The position numbers were made by a program, and so were the translations under genes. A stretch of DNA of 64,000 bases from Propionispora sp. 2/2-37 (GTDB taxonomy: Bacteria; Bacillota; Negativicutes; Propionisporales; Propionisporaceae). Positions 1 through 9,490 of this stretch are shown here, piece after piece. Below the pieces are notes generated by a model. That model saw only the letters and a program-made list of their open reading frames with translations. It was not told the origin of the DNA and did not search any database. Where the stretch lies: positions 62,001 to 126,000 of the forward strand of contig NZ_CYSP01000008.1 in the NCBI RefSeq assembly GCF_001298735.1, given 5' to 3'. Numbering within the stretch: the first letter of the stretch is position 1; every line of letters starts with the position of its first letter.

Positions 1-383
1 ATAATCAAAAATATCATCAATATTTTGGTTACATCTCCCAGGCCAAAAATCAGCATCATAACCGGCAGCAAAGCAATTTTCGGAATAGGGTAGGTTAAAT
101 AGACCAGAGGGGCCAAAGTTCTGTCCCAGCCAGGAAAATACCCCATACAAAGGCCGATGGGAAATCCGGCGGCAACCGCCAGACACATACCGGCCATCAT
201 ACGCCACAGACTGTAAAGGCTATGTATGGCAATCTTGGCGGCAAACACATCATATAAATTGACAATAACCCTCCAGGGATAAGGAATAATCGGCAGTTCA
301 ACCCAGCCGGCAAGCCCATGCCACAATGCGAAAAAGATCATGATACCATACAGATACCACACGCCCAACCTATTTTCTTTCAT
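1..383 (-). CDS. ABC transporter permease, NitT/TauT (SsuC/TauC) type, partial
   Basis: N-terminal 127 residues of an inner-membrane permease; the rest lies beyond the left edge. The translation begins MKENRLGVWYLYG and shows several hydrophobic membrane segments. It reaches the PIPKIALLP...FGLGD stretch that precedes the ATPase-contacting loop in the SsuC/TauC family. Its ATG overlaps the stop of the upstream ATPase gene in an ATGA junction, so the two are translationally coupled. With the next two genes it forms a receptor-ATPase-permease importer read leftwards. The substrate (sulfonate, nitrate, a thiamine precursor or other small organic ion) cannot be told from sequence. Confidence 0.88.
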   Translation of the reverse strand, partial: MKENRLGVWYLYGIMIFFALWHGLAGWVELPIIPYPWRVIVNLYDVFAAKIAIHSLYSLWRMMAGMCLAVAAGFPIGLCMGYFPGWDRTLAPLVYLTYPIPKIALLPVMMLIFGLGDVTKILMIFLI

Positions 384-1132
384 GCCGACCAATCCTCTTT
401 TATCATTTTTCTCAGCTTAAGACACATTTGGAAAAATTCCGGTTGATCCCGGGCTTCTTCCAGACCGAACAGAGGATTGTCAATGATTTTGCTGACCGTT
501 CCCGGGCAGCCGGATAAGATGATGATCTGCTGCCCCAGGTACACAGCCTCTTCCACATGATGCGTAACCAACACCGTGGAAACAGCATGCTGTTTCCAGA
601 CCCGCAAAAATACTTTCTGTATGTCTTCCCTGGTCATGGCATCCAAAGCTGAAAAGGGTTCATCCATCAGCAGAACATCGGGCTGCAGAAGAAAACTGCG
701 CGCCAGAGAAACCCGCTGCTGCTGCCCGCCGCTTAATTCCCCTGGATAACGATTTTCCAGGCCAAGCAAGCCGAGCTGTGCCAATAACTGTTCCATGTTT
801 TCCCCTTCACCGGACAAACAGCCGTATTTAATTTTCACCCCAAGGCGGGCATTGCCGGCCACCGTTTTCCAGGGTAGCAGGCCATAATTTTGCGGAATAA
901 ACCCTATTTTTTGACACTCGGGCCGGATTGGCTTTCCATCCAGTTCCACCAAGCCCTCATATTCGGTAATAATACCCGCCAGCACTTTTAATAAGGTCGA
1001 TTTGCCGCAACCGGAAGGACCGATAATTGCACAGGTTTTTCCGGTTGGCAATTCCAGATTCACCTGCGCCAGCGCCTGAAATGTTTCCCCTCCGGAGCGG
1101 TAACCCACGCTGAGGTTTTGCAAAGTAATCAT
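380..1132 (-). CDS. ABC transporter ATP-binding protein, SsuB/TauB type
   Basis: Cytoplasmic ATPase of 250 residues, the usual length for the nitrate/sulfonate/taurine importer family. Walker A GPSGCGKST is at 38-46, the Q-loop near IPQNYGLLPW at 79-88, signature LSGGQQQR at 133-140, Walker B VLLMDEP at 153-159 and the switch histidine at 191. All catalytic motifs are intact. It lies 3 bp after the receptor gene and overlaps the permease start by 4 bp, so it belongs to a three-gene operon. The C-terminal tail is short and carries no extra regulatory domain. Confidence 0.95.
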   Translation of the reverse strand: MITLQNLSVGYRSGGETFQALAQVNLELPTGKTCAIIGPSGCGKSTLLKVLAGIITEYEGLVELDGKPIRPECQKIGFIPQNYGLLPWKTVAGNARLGVKIKYGCLSGEGENMEQLLAQLGLLGLENRYPGELSGGQQQRVSLARSFLLQPDVLLMDEPFSALDAMTREDIQKVFLRVWKQHAVSTVLVTHHVEEAVYLGQQIIILSGCPGTVSKIIDNPLFGLEEARDQPEFFQMCLKLRKMIKEDWSA

Positions 1133-1135
1133 AGA

Positions 1136-2071
1136 CTACCTCACAAAGCGGTCGTTGACCAGTTCCTGATAGGTGTAAACTTGCTGAATCAGCTCTTTTT
1201 GTTTTAGCCAGGCAATCACATCTTCAACATCCTTAGGTTTAGGCGCTGCTGCCTTTTGATACTCCGGCAAAACCAAAGTGTCCTTTATCGCCGGAGGAAA
1301 ACCGCTTTTTTCAATAACCAGTTCAAGGTAGTTCTCCAACGGTTCGTTGTTTATATAATCCACCGCTTTATTATAAGCCCGGTACATGGCCTGAATTTGC
1401 TGTCCCTTTTCCTTAGCCGCCTTGGCCGTAAAAAGCATCACTCCGGGATTGATCCCTAATTGCTCGGAGCTGTTTACCAGTTTGCCGCCGTTTTTGATTG
1501 CCAGGGTTGCCAGCGGATCAGGCAGTGTGGCCGCAGCAATTTTGCCGTTTTGCAACATCTCCAAACGCACCGGAATTTGCGGGACAATTACTTTATTGAT
1601 GTCGGCCGCACTCAAGCCGCTGTGGGCTGCAATTTCATCGGTAACATATTCAATAATGGTATTCTTGGATATAGCCACGTCCCTGCCTTTTAAATTTTGC
1701 AGCGAGGTCACCGCCTCCTGTTGGCCTGCTACCAGTTTATAGCTGCCGGTAGTAGCCGAAGTAATGACGGTATCAAAGCCGCCTTGTTTGGCAAAGGCTT
1801 CCGCCAGCACATCGGACACCGCACCGTCCAGGTTGCCGCTTTGCAGCGCACTGTCCCGTTCCACGGCACTTTTAAAGGAAGTTAAAGTTACCTGGACCCC
1901 CTCTTCTTTAAAAAAACCTTTCTCCTGTGCAATGATAAACGGAATAGAATCCACATCCGGCATTAGCCCAATAGCAAGTACCGGTTCCGACACAGTTTCT
2001 TTTTGTACACCACAGCCGCTGAAAATCAGCATCAGTAAAGTGAAGCTCAGCAATAACCCTATTTTTTTCAT
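1136..2071 (-). CDS. ABC transporter substrate-binding lipoprotein, NitT/TauT family
   Basis: Solute receptor of 311 residues. I start it at the ATG at 2071 because GAGAGG lies 8 nt upstream and a lipoprotein signal follows at once, with lipobox FSGC and lipidated Cys20; the open frame extends 37 codons further upstream without a ribosome-binding site. The mature part has the NMT1/SsuA-like pattern (GLMPDVDSIPFIIAQEKGFFKEEG) typical of receptors for small organic anions or pyrimidine-type compounds. It is the first gene of the operon and is transcribed divergently from the acetolactate decarboxylase gene. The ligand is unknown. Confidence 0.92.
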   Translation of the reverse strand: MKKIGLLLSFTLLMLIFSGCGVQKETVSEPVLAIGLMPDVDSIPFIIAQEKGFFKEEGVQVTLTSFKSAVERDSALQSGNLDGAVSDVLAEAFAKQGGFDTVITSATTGSYKLVAGQQEAVTSLQNLKGRDVAISKNTIIEYVTDEIAAHSGLSAADINKVIVPQIPVRLEMLQNGKIAAATLPDPLATLAIKNGGKLVNSSEQLGINPGVMLFTAKAAKEKGQQIQAMYRAYNKAVDYINNEPLENYLELVIEKSGFPPAIKDTLVLPEYQKAAAPKPKDVEDVIAWLKQKELIQQVYTYQELVNDRFVR

Positions 2072-2175
2072 GTTACAAACCTCTCTTTCGCAAAAAACAG
2101 CCCGTTTCGATTGGCATAAACAAATAAACCGGCATACCGCTTTTCTATCCGGCTTTTCATTTTTTGTACTTTTCC

Positions 2176-2236
2176 TTGACATTATGTCAATCTATTGTTT
2201 GAACCTATTTACAAATTCTGTGCTAAAACACAGAAT
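2176..2236. repeat. Perfect palindrome and hairpin in the 375-bp divergent intergenic region
   Basis: Between the receptor gene and the decarboxylase gene lie a perfect 15-bp palindrome, TTGACATTATGTCAA (2176-2190), and a second inverted repeat with arms ATTCTGTG/CACAGAAT around a 6-nt loop (2215-2236). The first could be an operator for the leftward ABC operon, about 105 bp upstream of its start codon. I cannot assign clear -35/-10 boxes to either divergent gene, and the rest of 2072-2446 is AT-rich and apparently non-coding. Confidence 0.45.
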
Positions 2237-2446
2237 CCTGCCCCTAATTCGTATGAATGTTTTTGCAAGAAATGTGAACATATGTAAAAATCATTAAAAA
2301 TCAGGCAAGTTTCACCAAAAAAATACTTAAATAGGATTTTTTATCATCTTATGGTATCTTGTAGGTAAATTTCTAGTTTATTCCCAGATAAGGATTTTAC
2401 GATAAAAGGAACAGAATTAAAAACAATTCCAGCAGGAGGGTTCTTT

Positions 2447-3229
2447 ATGAAAAAAACAGCATTTCTTACCACTATCACCGCTTTAGTATTATTAATTCTG
2501 CTTACCGTGGCCGCTTATGCCCAGCCAGCCGGCGAGCTGTACCAGGTATCAACTATTAACGCCTTGATGCAGGGTGTATATGACGGCGAACAAACCGTTA
2601 AGGATTTGAAGCAGCATGGCGATTTCGGCTTAGGCTGCCCTGAACGTCTGGACGGTGAACTCATTGCTCTTGACGGAAAGTTCTATCAAATCCAGTCGAC
2701 CGGCAAAGTCGTTTTGCTCAATGACAGTATGAAGATACCGTTTGGCACCGTAATGCATTTTAAAGCCAAGGCACCGCAAACCATCCAGAATATTGCTTCG
2801 TTTAGAGAGCTTGAAAACCGTTTCGATACGATCATAAAAGAAAGGAATTATTTTTATGCCATCCGTATGGACGGAGTATTTGACTATGTAAAAACCAGGA
2901 GCATTCCTCCACAGAATAAGCCTTACAAAACTTTATCCGAAGCGGCTAAAGAACAGAACGTCTTTGAATTACATAACGTGAAGGGGACAATTGTCGGCTT
3001 TTGGGCTCCCCAATATGTTAACGGTGTCAATCTTCCGGGCTATCACCTGCACTTTATTTCCGAAGACCGCCAGAGTGGCGGCCATGTTTTAGATCTTCAT
3101 TTTTCAACCGCAGCTTACCAGTTAAATAAAATAACTAATTTCTATATGTCGCTGCCCCTTGATGGCGATTTCCGCCATGTAAATTTAGAAAAAGATCTGA
3201 GCAGGGAATTGAAAAAGGTAGAAAACTAA
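2447..3229 (+). CDS. budA: alpha-acetolactate decarboxylase, exported form
   Basis: Converts alpha-acetolactate to acetoin and CO2. At 260 residues it has the family length. Metal-binding histidines fall at 200, 202 and 213 (GYHLHF...GGH). Glu71, Arg151 and Glu259 sit at the positions corresponding to the active-site residues of the Brevibacillus enzyme, each shifted by six. The N-terminus (MKKTAFLTT, then a hydrophobic run ending AYAQ at 22-25) is a signal peptide, so the enzyme probably acts outside the cytoplasmic membrane, as known for the Brevibacillus protein. The ATG has AGGAGGG about 6 nt upstream. It is a single-gene unit with its own terminator; no acetolactate synthase gene is adjacent. 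Confidence 0.95.
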   Translation: MKKTAFLTTITALVLLILLTVAAYAQPAGELYQVSTINALMQGVYDGEQTVKDLKQHGDFGLGCPERLDGELIALDGKFYQIQSTGKVVLLNDSMKIPFGTVMHFKAKAPQTIQNIASFRELENRFDTIIKERNYFYAIRMDGVFDYVKTRSIPPQNKPYKTLSEAAKEQNVFELHNVKGTIVGFWAPQYVNGVNLPGYHLHFISEDRQSGGHVLDLHFSTAAYQLNKITNFYMSLPLDGDFRHVNLEKDLSRELKKVEN

Positions 3230-3269
3230 ATAAAATTTCCAATGCTTCTCCAATAGCATTGTCTCATGA

Positions 3270-3307
3270 AAAACCTGCAAATTTGTCGTATATCATTTGC
3301 AGGTTTT
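3270..3307 (+). terminator. Rho-independent terminator after the decarboxylase gene
   Basis: Perfect 13-bp inverted repeat (AAAACCTGCAAAT / ATTTGCAGGTTTT, 3270-3282 and 3295-3307) with a 12-nt loop and a short T-run closing the second arm. Confidence 0.8.
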
Positions 3308-3360
3308 ATCATCCCCAATCAAACCCTTGAACATTCTCATCGTTATAAGGAGGTCTCACT

Positions 3361-5382
3361 TTGGAAAAATTGCGCACACAAATGAAAAGTTTACGCACAC
3401 AACTGGTGCTAGCCGTTGCCGTTACCGTGGGGATTATTCTACTCAGCGTCATGGTTATCTGCTATTGGAACACCTCCCGGATTGTCCAACGTAATTTGGA
3501 AGAAAAATTCGAAGTTCAGGCCAAACAACTGGCCAATGCCATTGATATTGATATGCAGCGCGAAAAAACCATCATGACCACCTTTGGCAAGCAGGGCACT
3601 CACCAATTTGCCGCTTTAACCGCCGATCAGCAAAAACAATTCCAATTTACCAGGCAGCTGCACGAAGATTATTCTCAATGGAATCCGGTGAGCTTTCTGC
3701 CCGACTTATCCGGCAAAGAAGTAGCTACCAGCGCCGGGAAACTGGTGGACGCCTCCAAATTAAGCTATATACAGCTCATTCCGCAGGGAATACCTTTTCT
3801 CGATAAACCGATCATCTCGGTAACCACCGGTCAGGCCATTGTCGTGGGGGGAGCGCCGATCACCGTCAACGGGCAGGTGACCGGCGCCGTTGTCGGCGGA
3901 ATCCCCCTGGAAAAGTTCACCAAAGATATTGACGAAACCAGAATTGGTCAGGAGGGCTACTGTATTTTAATTGCCCCGGACGGAGTCATTACCAGCCATC
4001 CGAATAAAGAACTGGTCATGCAAAAGAGCATCCAGGATTTAAACAACCCCTATCTGACCAGAGCGCTGGAAGACATAAAAAACGGCACCAGCGGACATTT
4101 TATTACTCGAATAGACGGAGTTGAGTCCATTGTTGCCTATGTTCCGACTCAGGACCGCTGGGGTGTGTTCACCGTGGCGCCCACTTCGGAACAATTCGCC
4201 GCGCTCTACCGGATCACCTGGATTTTTATCGGTTTATTCATTCTTGGCTTGCTGATTGCCGTATTCATCATTAATTGGATGGCCGGAAAAATCGTGCGCC
4301 CGATCAGGGAAATGTCGGAATACGCCAGCGCCATTGCCAATGGTGATTTGCGAGAAATTACGCTCGAGCAGACCGACCGGTCACAATACCGTACACAGGA
4401 TGAGATCGGCGTCCTGCGCAATGCCATGATCCAAATGCGGTCGCAACTATGGTCGTTAATCAGCCAGGTGTCCGACTCCGCCCATCAGGTCGCCAGTTCT
4501 TCCGTACAACTGAAAGAAAGCGCCGGACAGTCGGCACAAGCCGCCAATCAGGTAGCTACCACCGTATCCCAGGTGGCCATGGGTGCCCAGCGCGGACAAG
4601 CGGCCGCCAGCAAATCCAGCGAAGTATTTACCGATATCATCGGACAGATTGACAATATGAAAAACCATACCGAAGCAGCCAGCAGCCTGGCTACAACTGC
4701 AGTTGAAAAAACCAAACAGGGCGGTTCCACCGTACAAACGGCGGTAACACAAATGAACAATATTGGCAGCAGTGCGAAAAAGGTAAGTGAAACGGTAAGC
4801 CAATTATCTGTCGGCTCTGCAAAAATCGGCGAAATTGTCGAATTGATTTCCAATATCGCTTCCCAGACCAATCTGCTGGCCTTGAATGCCGCTATTGAAG
4901 CGGCCCGGGCCGGTGAATACGGCCGGGGCTTTGCCGTCGTTGCCGAGGAAGTGCGGCGTTTGGCCGAGCAGTCCCAGGAAGCAACCGGTCAGATTATTGC
5001 CTTGATCAAAGATACCAATGCCAATGTAACCAATGCCGTTACCGCGGTAGAACAGGCAGTAACCGATGTAGAGTCAGGTATTGCCAATGTCCATGAAGCC
5101 GGAGTACAGTTTGAAGAAATCTCCAAAATCATCAGTACGGTATATGAACGAACTGCCGAGGTACTGGCCACGGCTGAACAACTGGCCAATAGTAAAATAA
5201 CCGTAGAGAATTCCTCCCAGGAAATCACCCAGGTCATCGAAGAAACCGTTGCCCACACCCAGACCGTTTCCGCCGCTACCGAAGAACAATCAGCTTCGAT
5301 GGAAGAAATTGCCGCCGCGAGCGATAATCTTGCCCAGTTATCGGACAAGCTGAAAGCCGTGTTGGGCAAATTTAAAATTTAG
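3361..5382 (+). CDS. methyl-accepting chemotaxis protein with dCache sensor
   Basis: Membrane chemoreceptor of 673 residues. TM1 is at about 14-34, followed by an extracytoplasmic dCache-type sensor to about 275, TM2 near 283-305, a HAMP linker near 306-365 and the cytoplasmic signalling domain to the C-terminus. The kinase-control hairpin tip is conserved ([19 protein letters not shown], then [16 protein letters not shown]). The start is TTG at 3361: AAGGAGG lies 7 nt before it, whereas the first ATG at 3382 has no site. No C-terminal NWETF-type tether is present. dCache sensors bind small molecules such as amino acids; the ligand is unknown. It stands alone, away from other chemotaxis genes. 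Confidence 0.95.
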   Translation: MEKLRTQMKSLRTQLVLAVAVTVGIILLSVMVICYWNTSRIVQRNLEEKFEVQAKQLANAIDIDMQREKTIMTTFGKQGTHQFAALTADQQKQFQFTRQLHEDYSQWNPVSFLPDLSGKEVATSAGKLVDASKLSYIQLIPQGIPFLDKPIISVTTGQAIVVGGAPITVNGQVTGAVVGGIPLEKFTKDIDETRIGQEGYCILIAPDGVITSHPNKELVMQKSIQDLNNPYLTRALEDIKNGTSGHFITRIDGVESIVAYVPTQDRWGVFTVAPTSEQFAALYRITWIFIGLFILGLLIAVFIINWMAGKIVRPIREMSEYASAIANGDLREITLEQTDRSQYRTQDEIGVLRNAMIQMRSQLWSLISQVSDSAHQVASSSVQLKESAGQSAQAANQVATTVSQVAMGAQRGQAAASKSSEVFTDIIGQIDNMKNHTEAASSLATTAVEKTKQGGSTVQTAVTQMNNIGSSAKKVSETVSQLSVGSAKIGEIVELISNIASQTNLLALNAAIEAARAGEYGRGFAVVAEEVRRLAEQSQEATGQIIALIKDTNANVTNAVTAVEQAVTDVESGIANVHEAGVQFEEISKIISTVYERTAEVLATAEQLANSKITVENSSQEITQVIEETVAHTQTVSAATEEQSASMEEIAAASDNLAQLSDKLKAVLGKFKI

Positions 5383-5393
5383 ACGCTGCACCA

Positions 5394-5453
5394 AAAGGAG
5401 CCGGGATCGTAACAGGCTTATTCATCTGCCTTACGATCTTAACCGGCTCCTTT
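5394..5453. terminator. Bidirectional terminator between convergent MCP and rbsB
   Basis: Long interrupted inverted repeat: arms AAAGGAGCCGG-GATCGTAA and TTACGATC-TTAA-CCGGCTCCTTT. It lies between the rightward MCP gene and the leftward rbs operon and can serve both. Confidence 0.7.
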
Positions 5454-5562
5454 GCTTTGCCACCGTTTCTATCTTATATTGTACGAAGTGGCTATCCATC
5501 TTTTCTGCTTCAGCTACATTGGACACTGCTCCAACCTGGAAAACGGCTGCCAAAAGAACGAT

Positions 5563-6501
5563 TTACTTTTTAACAATCAGCTCCAGAGGAACAGGTATGG
5601 ATGCAGCGACCGCTTCACCATTCATGATTTTTATAGCGGTTTCAATAGAAATTTTGCCCATATCTTTAGGTTTTTGCGCTACCGTTGCCAGCATATCACC
5701 GCTATTAACCGCCGTCACCGCATCGGCCGTGGCATCAAAGCCCACCACCAGTACGTTGGTCCGGTTAACTGCTTTAATGGCTTCTACTGCCCCCAGCGCC
5801 ATTTCATCATTTTGCGCAAAAACAGCCTGGATCTCCGGATTTGCCTGTAAAATATTTTCCATGACTTTCATGCCCTTGGCCCGGTCAAAATCAGCCGGTT
5901 GTTTGGCTACTATCGAAATGCCTGCCGCAGCTTTCATTGCGTCGTCAAACCCTTTACCACGGTCATTTGCTGCCGAGCTTCCGGGAATGCCTTCCAGTTC
6001 AACCACTTTACCCTTACCGCCCAACTTGTCAATCAAGAGCTGGGCGGCCATTTTACCGCCGGCTACATTATCGGAAGCAATGGCGCTCACAACTTTGCCG
6101 CCTTCCGCACTTCTATCCACTGTAATGACCGGAATATTGGCCTTATTGGCTGCTTCAATTGCCGGAACGATCGCCTTTGAATCAACCGGATTGACAATTA
6201 ACACGCTTACTTTCTGCTGCACTAAATTTTCAATATTGGACATTTGCTTTGAAGTATCATTTTGCGCATCCATCACGATCAATTCAACACCCATTTCTTT
6301 AGCGGCTGCCTGCGCACCATCCCTTAGATCTACAAAAAACGGATTATTTAAAGTAGAAACCGAAAATCCAATGACCTTTTTATCGCTCTTTTCTTGCGGC
6401 TGAGCCGCTTTATTACCGCCGCAGCCGGTCACCAAGCCGACAATAGACACCATCACTAAACCAATAATCCACAGACTTTTTTTCCGCCATACCGAAAACA
6501 T
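5563..6501 (-). CDS. rbsB: ribose ABC transporter substrate-binding lipoprotein RbsB
   Basis: Receptor of 312 residues. The lipoprotein signal ends in LVTGC with Cys27. The mature sequence is a type I sugar-binding fold opening with VIGFSVSTLNNPFFVDL and carrying the VNPVDSKAIVPAI and VVGFDATADA motifs of RbsB. GGGGGAAGAATT precedes the ATG. It is the last gene of rbsR-K-D-A-C-B, the usual order with the regulator placed first. It should deliver D-ribose to the RbsC permease. Confidence 0.96.
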   Translation of the reverse strand: MFSVWRKKSLWIIGLVMVSIVGLVTGCGGNKAAQPQEKSDKKVIGFSVSTLNNPFFVDLRDGAQAAAKEMGVELIVMDAQNDTSKQMSNIENLVQQKVSVLIVNPVDSKAIVPAIEAANKANIPVITVDRSAEGGKVVSAIASDNVAGGKMAAQLLIDKLGGKGKVVELEGIPGSSAANDRGKGFDDAMKAAAGISIVAKQPADFDRAKGMKVMENILQANPEIQAVFAQNDEMALGAVEAIKAVNRTNVLVVGFDATADAVTAVNSGDMLATVAQKPKDMGKISIETAIKIMNGEAVAASIPVPLELIVKK

Positions 6502-6593
6502 AATTCTTCCCCCCTATTTTTTAATAGTGCCCGTTCACCTGTTCTCGCCTGTCTTTCCTCCCTCCCCGCCTTCTATACTCTATCGAAAATCAT

Positions 6594-7544
6594 TTATTTG
6601 CTCTTTTTGCGATCTAAAAGCACCGCCAGTAGGATAACAACCCCTTTAGCCACTTGCTGGTAAAAAGAGGAAACGTTCAAAAGATTTAAACCATTATCAA
6701 GTACGCCGATAATCATGGCCCCGATTAGCGTTCCCCCAATGGTCCCCACACCACCCGCTAAACTGGTTCCTCCCAGGACGACCGCCGCAATGGCGTCCAT
6801 TTCAAAACTGACCCCTGCGGTCGGTTGCGCCGAATTTAAACGGGATGTTAAAATAATACCGCTTAAAGCCGCCATAAAACCGGCTATAACATATACGGAC
6901 AACAAGACTCCCTTCGTATTAATTCCTGATAACCGGGTTGCCTCTTCATTACCGCCGATTGCGTAAATATACCGTCCATAGCGATTTTGCTTCAAAAAGA
7001 TATACGCAGCGGCAAAGATAATCACCATAAGGACGACCGGAACCGGAATCCCGGCAATATAACCACCACCCAGCCAGCGGAATTGCTCACTAAGCCCCGT
7101 GATCGGACGACCGTCGGTGTAAATCAGGCTGTAACCGCGTACGATGGTCATCATGCCCATGGTGGCAATAAACGGCGGTACCCCTCCCCTGGTAATCAAA
7201 AGCCCATTAAAGCCGCCTATGGCGGCACCTAACAACAGTGCGGCGCCAATCGCCACGGCAAGGCCTGTTCCCTGCAGGATTAATCCGGCGGTAACGCTGC
7301 CGGCAATCGCAACAATCGAACCGACGGACAGGTCGATGCCGCCTGTCAGGATAACCAATGTCATGCCTACACTGATAATCGCATTCAGGGATATTTGCCG
7401 GGCTACGTTCAACAGATTGCTCACCGTCAAAAACTCCTCGGAAATCAATGCAAGTGAAACACTGACAAGGAGCAGCCCCAATAGCGGACCAAGTTTTTTA
7501 AGAAGATTTGTTTTCGACGTTAACAACTCATTTGCCTGTAACAC
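6594..7544 (-). CDS. rbsC: ribose ABC transporter permease RbsC
   Basis: Polytopic membrane protein of the RbsC/AraH permease family, about 316 residues. The family signature GMTLVILTGGIDLSVGS is present, as are the C-terminal segments around AIAAVVLGGTSLAGG. I choose the GTG at 7544 (Val-Leu-Gln-Ala-Asn-Glu) because a GGAGGGGG stretch lies about 8 nt upstream; a TTG at 7574 is possible. Either way the start lies inside the end of rbsA, which implies translational coupling with the ATPase. Confidence 0.93.
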   Translation of the reverse strand: MLQANELLTSKTNLLKKLGPLLGLLLVSVSLALISEEFLTVSNLLNVARQISLNAIISVGMTLVILTGGIDLSVGSIVAIAGSVTAGLILQGTGLAVAIGAALLLGAAIGGFNGLLITRGGVPPFIATMGMMTIVRGYSLIYTDGRPITGLSEQFRWLGGGYIAGIPVPVVLMVIIFAAAYIFLKQNRYGRYIYAIGGNEEATRLSGINTKGVLLSVYVIAGFMAALSGIILTSRLNSAQPTAGVSFEMDAIAAVVLGGTSLAGGVGTIGGTLIGAMIIGVLDNGLNLLNVSSFYQQVAKGVVILLAVLLDRKKSK

Positions 7545-9048
7545 TGGTTGCGCCCCCTCCTCTTCCGGTTGCAAAAGCCATAATTTTTTCCTGCGTAGCT
7601 TCGGCTATGGCCAGTTCTCCTGTTATTCTGCCCCTAGACATGACCAGTACCCGGTCGCTCATTCCCAGTATTTCCGGTAGTTCGGAGGATATCATTAAAA
7701 TACCTACCCCCTCCGAAACCAACATATTCATAATGTGGTAGATCTCAGCCTTGGCCCCCACATCTACTCCACGGGTCGGCTCATCCATGATCAGAATTTT
7801 CGGTTTATTCGAGAGCCATTTGGCAATAACGACCTTTTGCTGGTTGCCGCCGCTGAGGTCCCGCACGGCTTTATTTGCATGGGGCGTCCGAATCTTCAAT
7901 TTATCAATATACTGCCGGATTAAATTATTCTCATCCGAAGTTTGGATAAAGGTTTGCCGGCAAACTGCCTGCAACGCCGCCAGAGAAATATTTTGGCCGA
8001 CCGTCATAGATAACACAAGCCCTTCATGCTTGCGATCTTCCGTAATTAAGCCCATGCCGGCCCGGATTGCGTCAGCAGGCGAACGAATCGCTTTTTTCTC
8101 CCCTACTACCCAAACCGTTCCGCCGGTAATCCGGTCCGCGCCAAAAATAGCGCGCGCCAGTTCTGTTCGTCCCGCGCCCATCAGTCCGGCCAAACCGACA
8201 ATTTCACCGGCCCGTACGGATAAGGATATATCCTGCAGCACTCCGGGGCGGTTCAAACCCTCGACACGTAAAACTTCCCTGCCCATAGTGACGCTTATCT
8301 TGGGAAACCGCTCGGTAATCTCGCGTCCGACCATCATGGTTACCAGTTGGTCAAAAGATGCCCCGGCCGTTGCAACCGTACCGACATAGCTGCCATCCCG
8401 CATTACCGTAATACGGTCACTTAAAGCAAATAATTCTTCCATCCGGTGCGAAATGTAAACAATGGCAACACCCTGGGCGGCCAGTTGCCGGATAATCGCA
8501 AATAAAGATTCCGTTTCCCGTTCCGTTAAAGCCGCCGTCGGTTCGTCCATGATTAAAATGCGCGTTTTGTAAGACAGCGCTTTGGAGATTTCCACCATTT
8601 GCTGTGCGCCAATACTCAGCTCGGAGATCACTGTGTCCGGTTTAATTGTACTGCCCAGTTGCGCAAGAATGGCTTGTGCCTTTCTATACATATCTTTTTT
8701 ATCTACAAAGCCCAAATGAGTTTGCGGTTCACGTCCCAAGAAAATATTTTCCATAACCGTAAGCTCGGGAATCAGGTTTAATTCCTGATGAATGATGCCG
8801 ATGCCTGCTTCCTGGGCCTGACGTGGTCCGGAAAATGCAATTGACTCTCCGGACAGCCGAATCTCTCCTGCGTCCTTGCTGTATACACCACTTAACACTT
8901 TCATTAACGTAGATTTTCCCGCACCATTCTCACCCAGCAAAGCATGTATTTCTCCGCTATATAAAGAGAAATCAACCTCTTTCAAGGCCTTCACGCCCGG
9001 AAATTCTTTGACAATTCCCCGCATTTCGAGCAATGGCTTATTCTCCAC
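7528..9048 (-). CDS. rbsA: ribose ABC transporter ATP-binding protein RbsA
   Basis: Double-ATPase subunit of 506 residues, normal for RbsA. The first domain has an intact Walker A (GENGAGKST) and the LSIGAQQM signature. The second has the degenerate P-loop GLMGAGRTE usual for this family and the signature LSGGNQQKV. Walker B motifs ILIMDEPT occur in both halves. The start is GTG at 9048, with AAGGAGG 7 nt upstream. It sits between rbsD and rbsC in the operon and overlaps the rbsC start. Confidence 0.96.
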   Translation of the reverse strand: MENKPLLEMRGIVKEFPGVKALKEVDFSLYSGEIHALLGENGAGKSTLMKVLSGVYSKDAGEIRLSGESIAFSGPRQAQEAGIGIIHQELNLIPELTVMENIFLGREPQTHLGFVDKKDMYRKAQAILAQLGSTIKPDTVISELSIGAQQMVEISKALSYKTRILIMDEPTAALTERETESLFAIIRQLAAQGVAIVYISHRMEELFALSDRITVMRDGSYVGTVATAGASFDQLVTMMVGREITERFPKISVTMGREVLRVEGLNRPGVLQDISLSVRAGEIVGLAGLMGAGRTELARAIFGADRITGGTVWVVGEKKAIRSPADAIRAGMGLITEDRKHEGLVLSMTVGQNISLAALQAVCRQTFIQTSDENNLIRQYIDKLKIRTPHANKAVRDLSGGNQQKVVIAKWLSNKPKILIMDEPTRGVDVGAKAEIYHIMNMLVSEGVGILMISSELPEILGMSDRVLVMSRGRITGELAIAEATQEKIMAFATGRGGGATSVTGK

Positions 9049-9094
9049 AGCTCTACCTCCTTAGCAAATCTGCTAACATGAATTACCGGTCCAT

Positions 9095-9490
9095 TCAAAA
9101 AACAACACCGGATTGTAAAATGACATTTGCATAGGGCGTAAATTCACCTGTCCGGATAATGGCTGCCGCGCTATGCGTTATTTTTTTAAATTCTTCATGT
9201 GTAACCTTGCTAACCGGGATCCCCTTAATAATTTTCAGCATGTTCTGATGGAGCAGCGGGCTGACGCTTTCCATCTCAGCTGCAACCACGGCATTTTCCA
9301 CCTGCAGCTCTTCCAGCACAACCTTTAAAGTAGAAAGAAAATCCGGAATTCCCCTGGTAAGTGCTAAATCGATCCTTTTAACACCGGAGGGAACAGGCAG
9401 TCCCGCATCACCGATCACCAGCATATCATAATGTCCCATGCCGGCAATCACTTCGCTGATTTCTTTATTCAGCACGCCATTTTTTTTCAT
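9095..9490 (-). CDS. rbsD: D-ribose pyranase RbsD
   Basis: Small cytoplasmic enzyme (131 residues, family length) that interconverts the pyranose and furanose forms of ribose so that ribokinase can act. The start MKKNGVLNKEISEVIAGMGHYD holds the conserved active-site histidine in GHYD, and the C-terminus has the family motif YANVIL. Its ATG at 9490 overlaps the 3' end of rbsK by 26 bp. Confidence 0.96.
   Translation of the reverse strand: MKKNGVLNKEISEVIAGMGHYDMLVIGDAGLPVPSGVKRIDLALTRGIPDFLSTLKVVLEELQVENAVVAAEMESVSPLLHQNMLKIIKGIPVSKVTHEEFKKITHSAAAIIRTGEFTPYANVILQSGVVF

Noticed and set aside
5519..6403. Long rightward reading frame (294 codons) opposite rbsB
   Set aside because: It is antisense to a clear rbsB gene, has no ribosome-binding site and its translation is Ser/Thr/Ala-rich without family features.
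7751..8389. Rightward reading frame of 212 codons opposite rbsA
   Set aside because: Antisense shadow of the well-conserved ATPase; no start signal.
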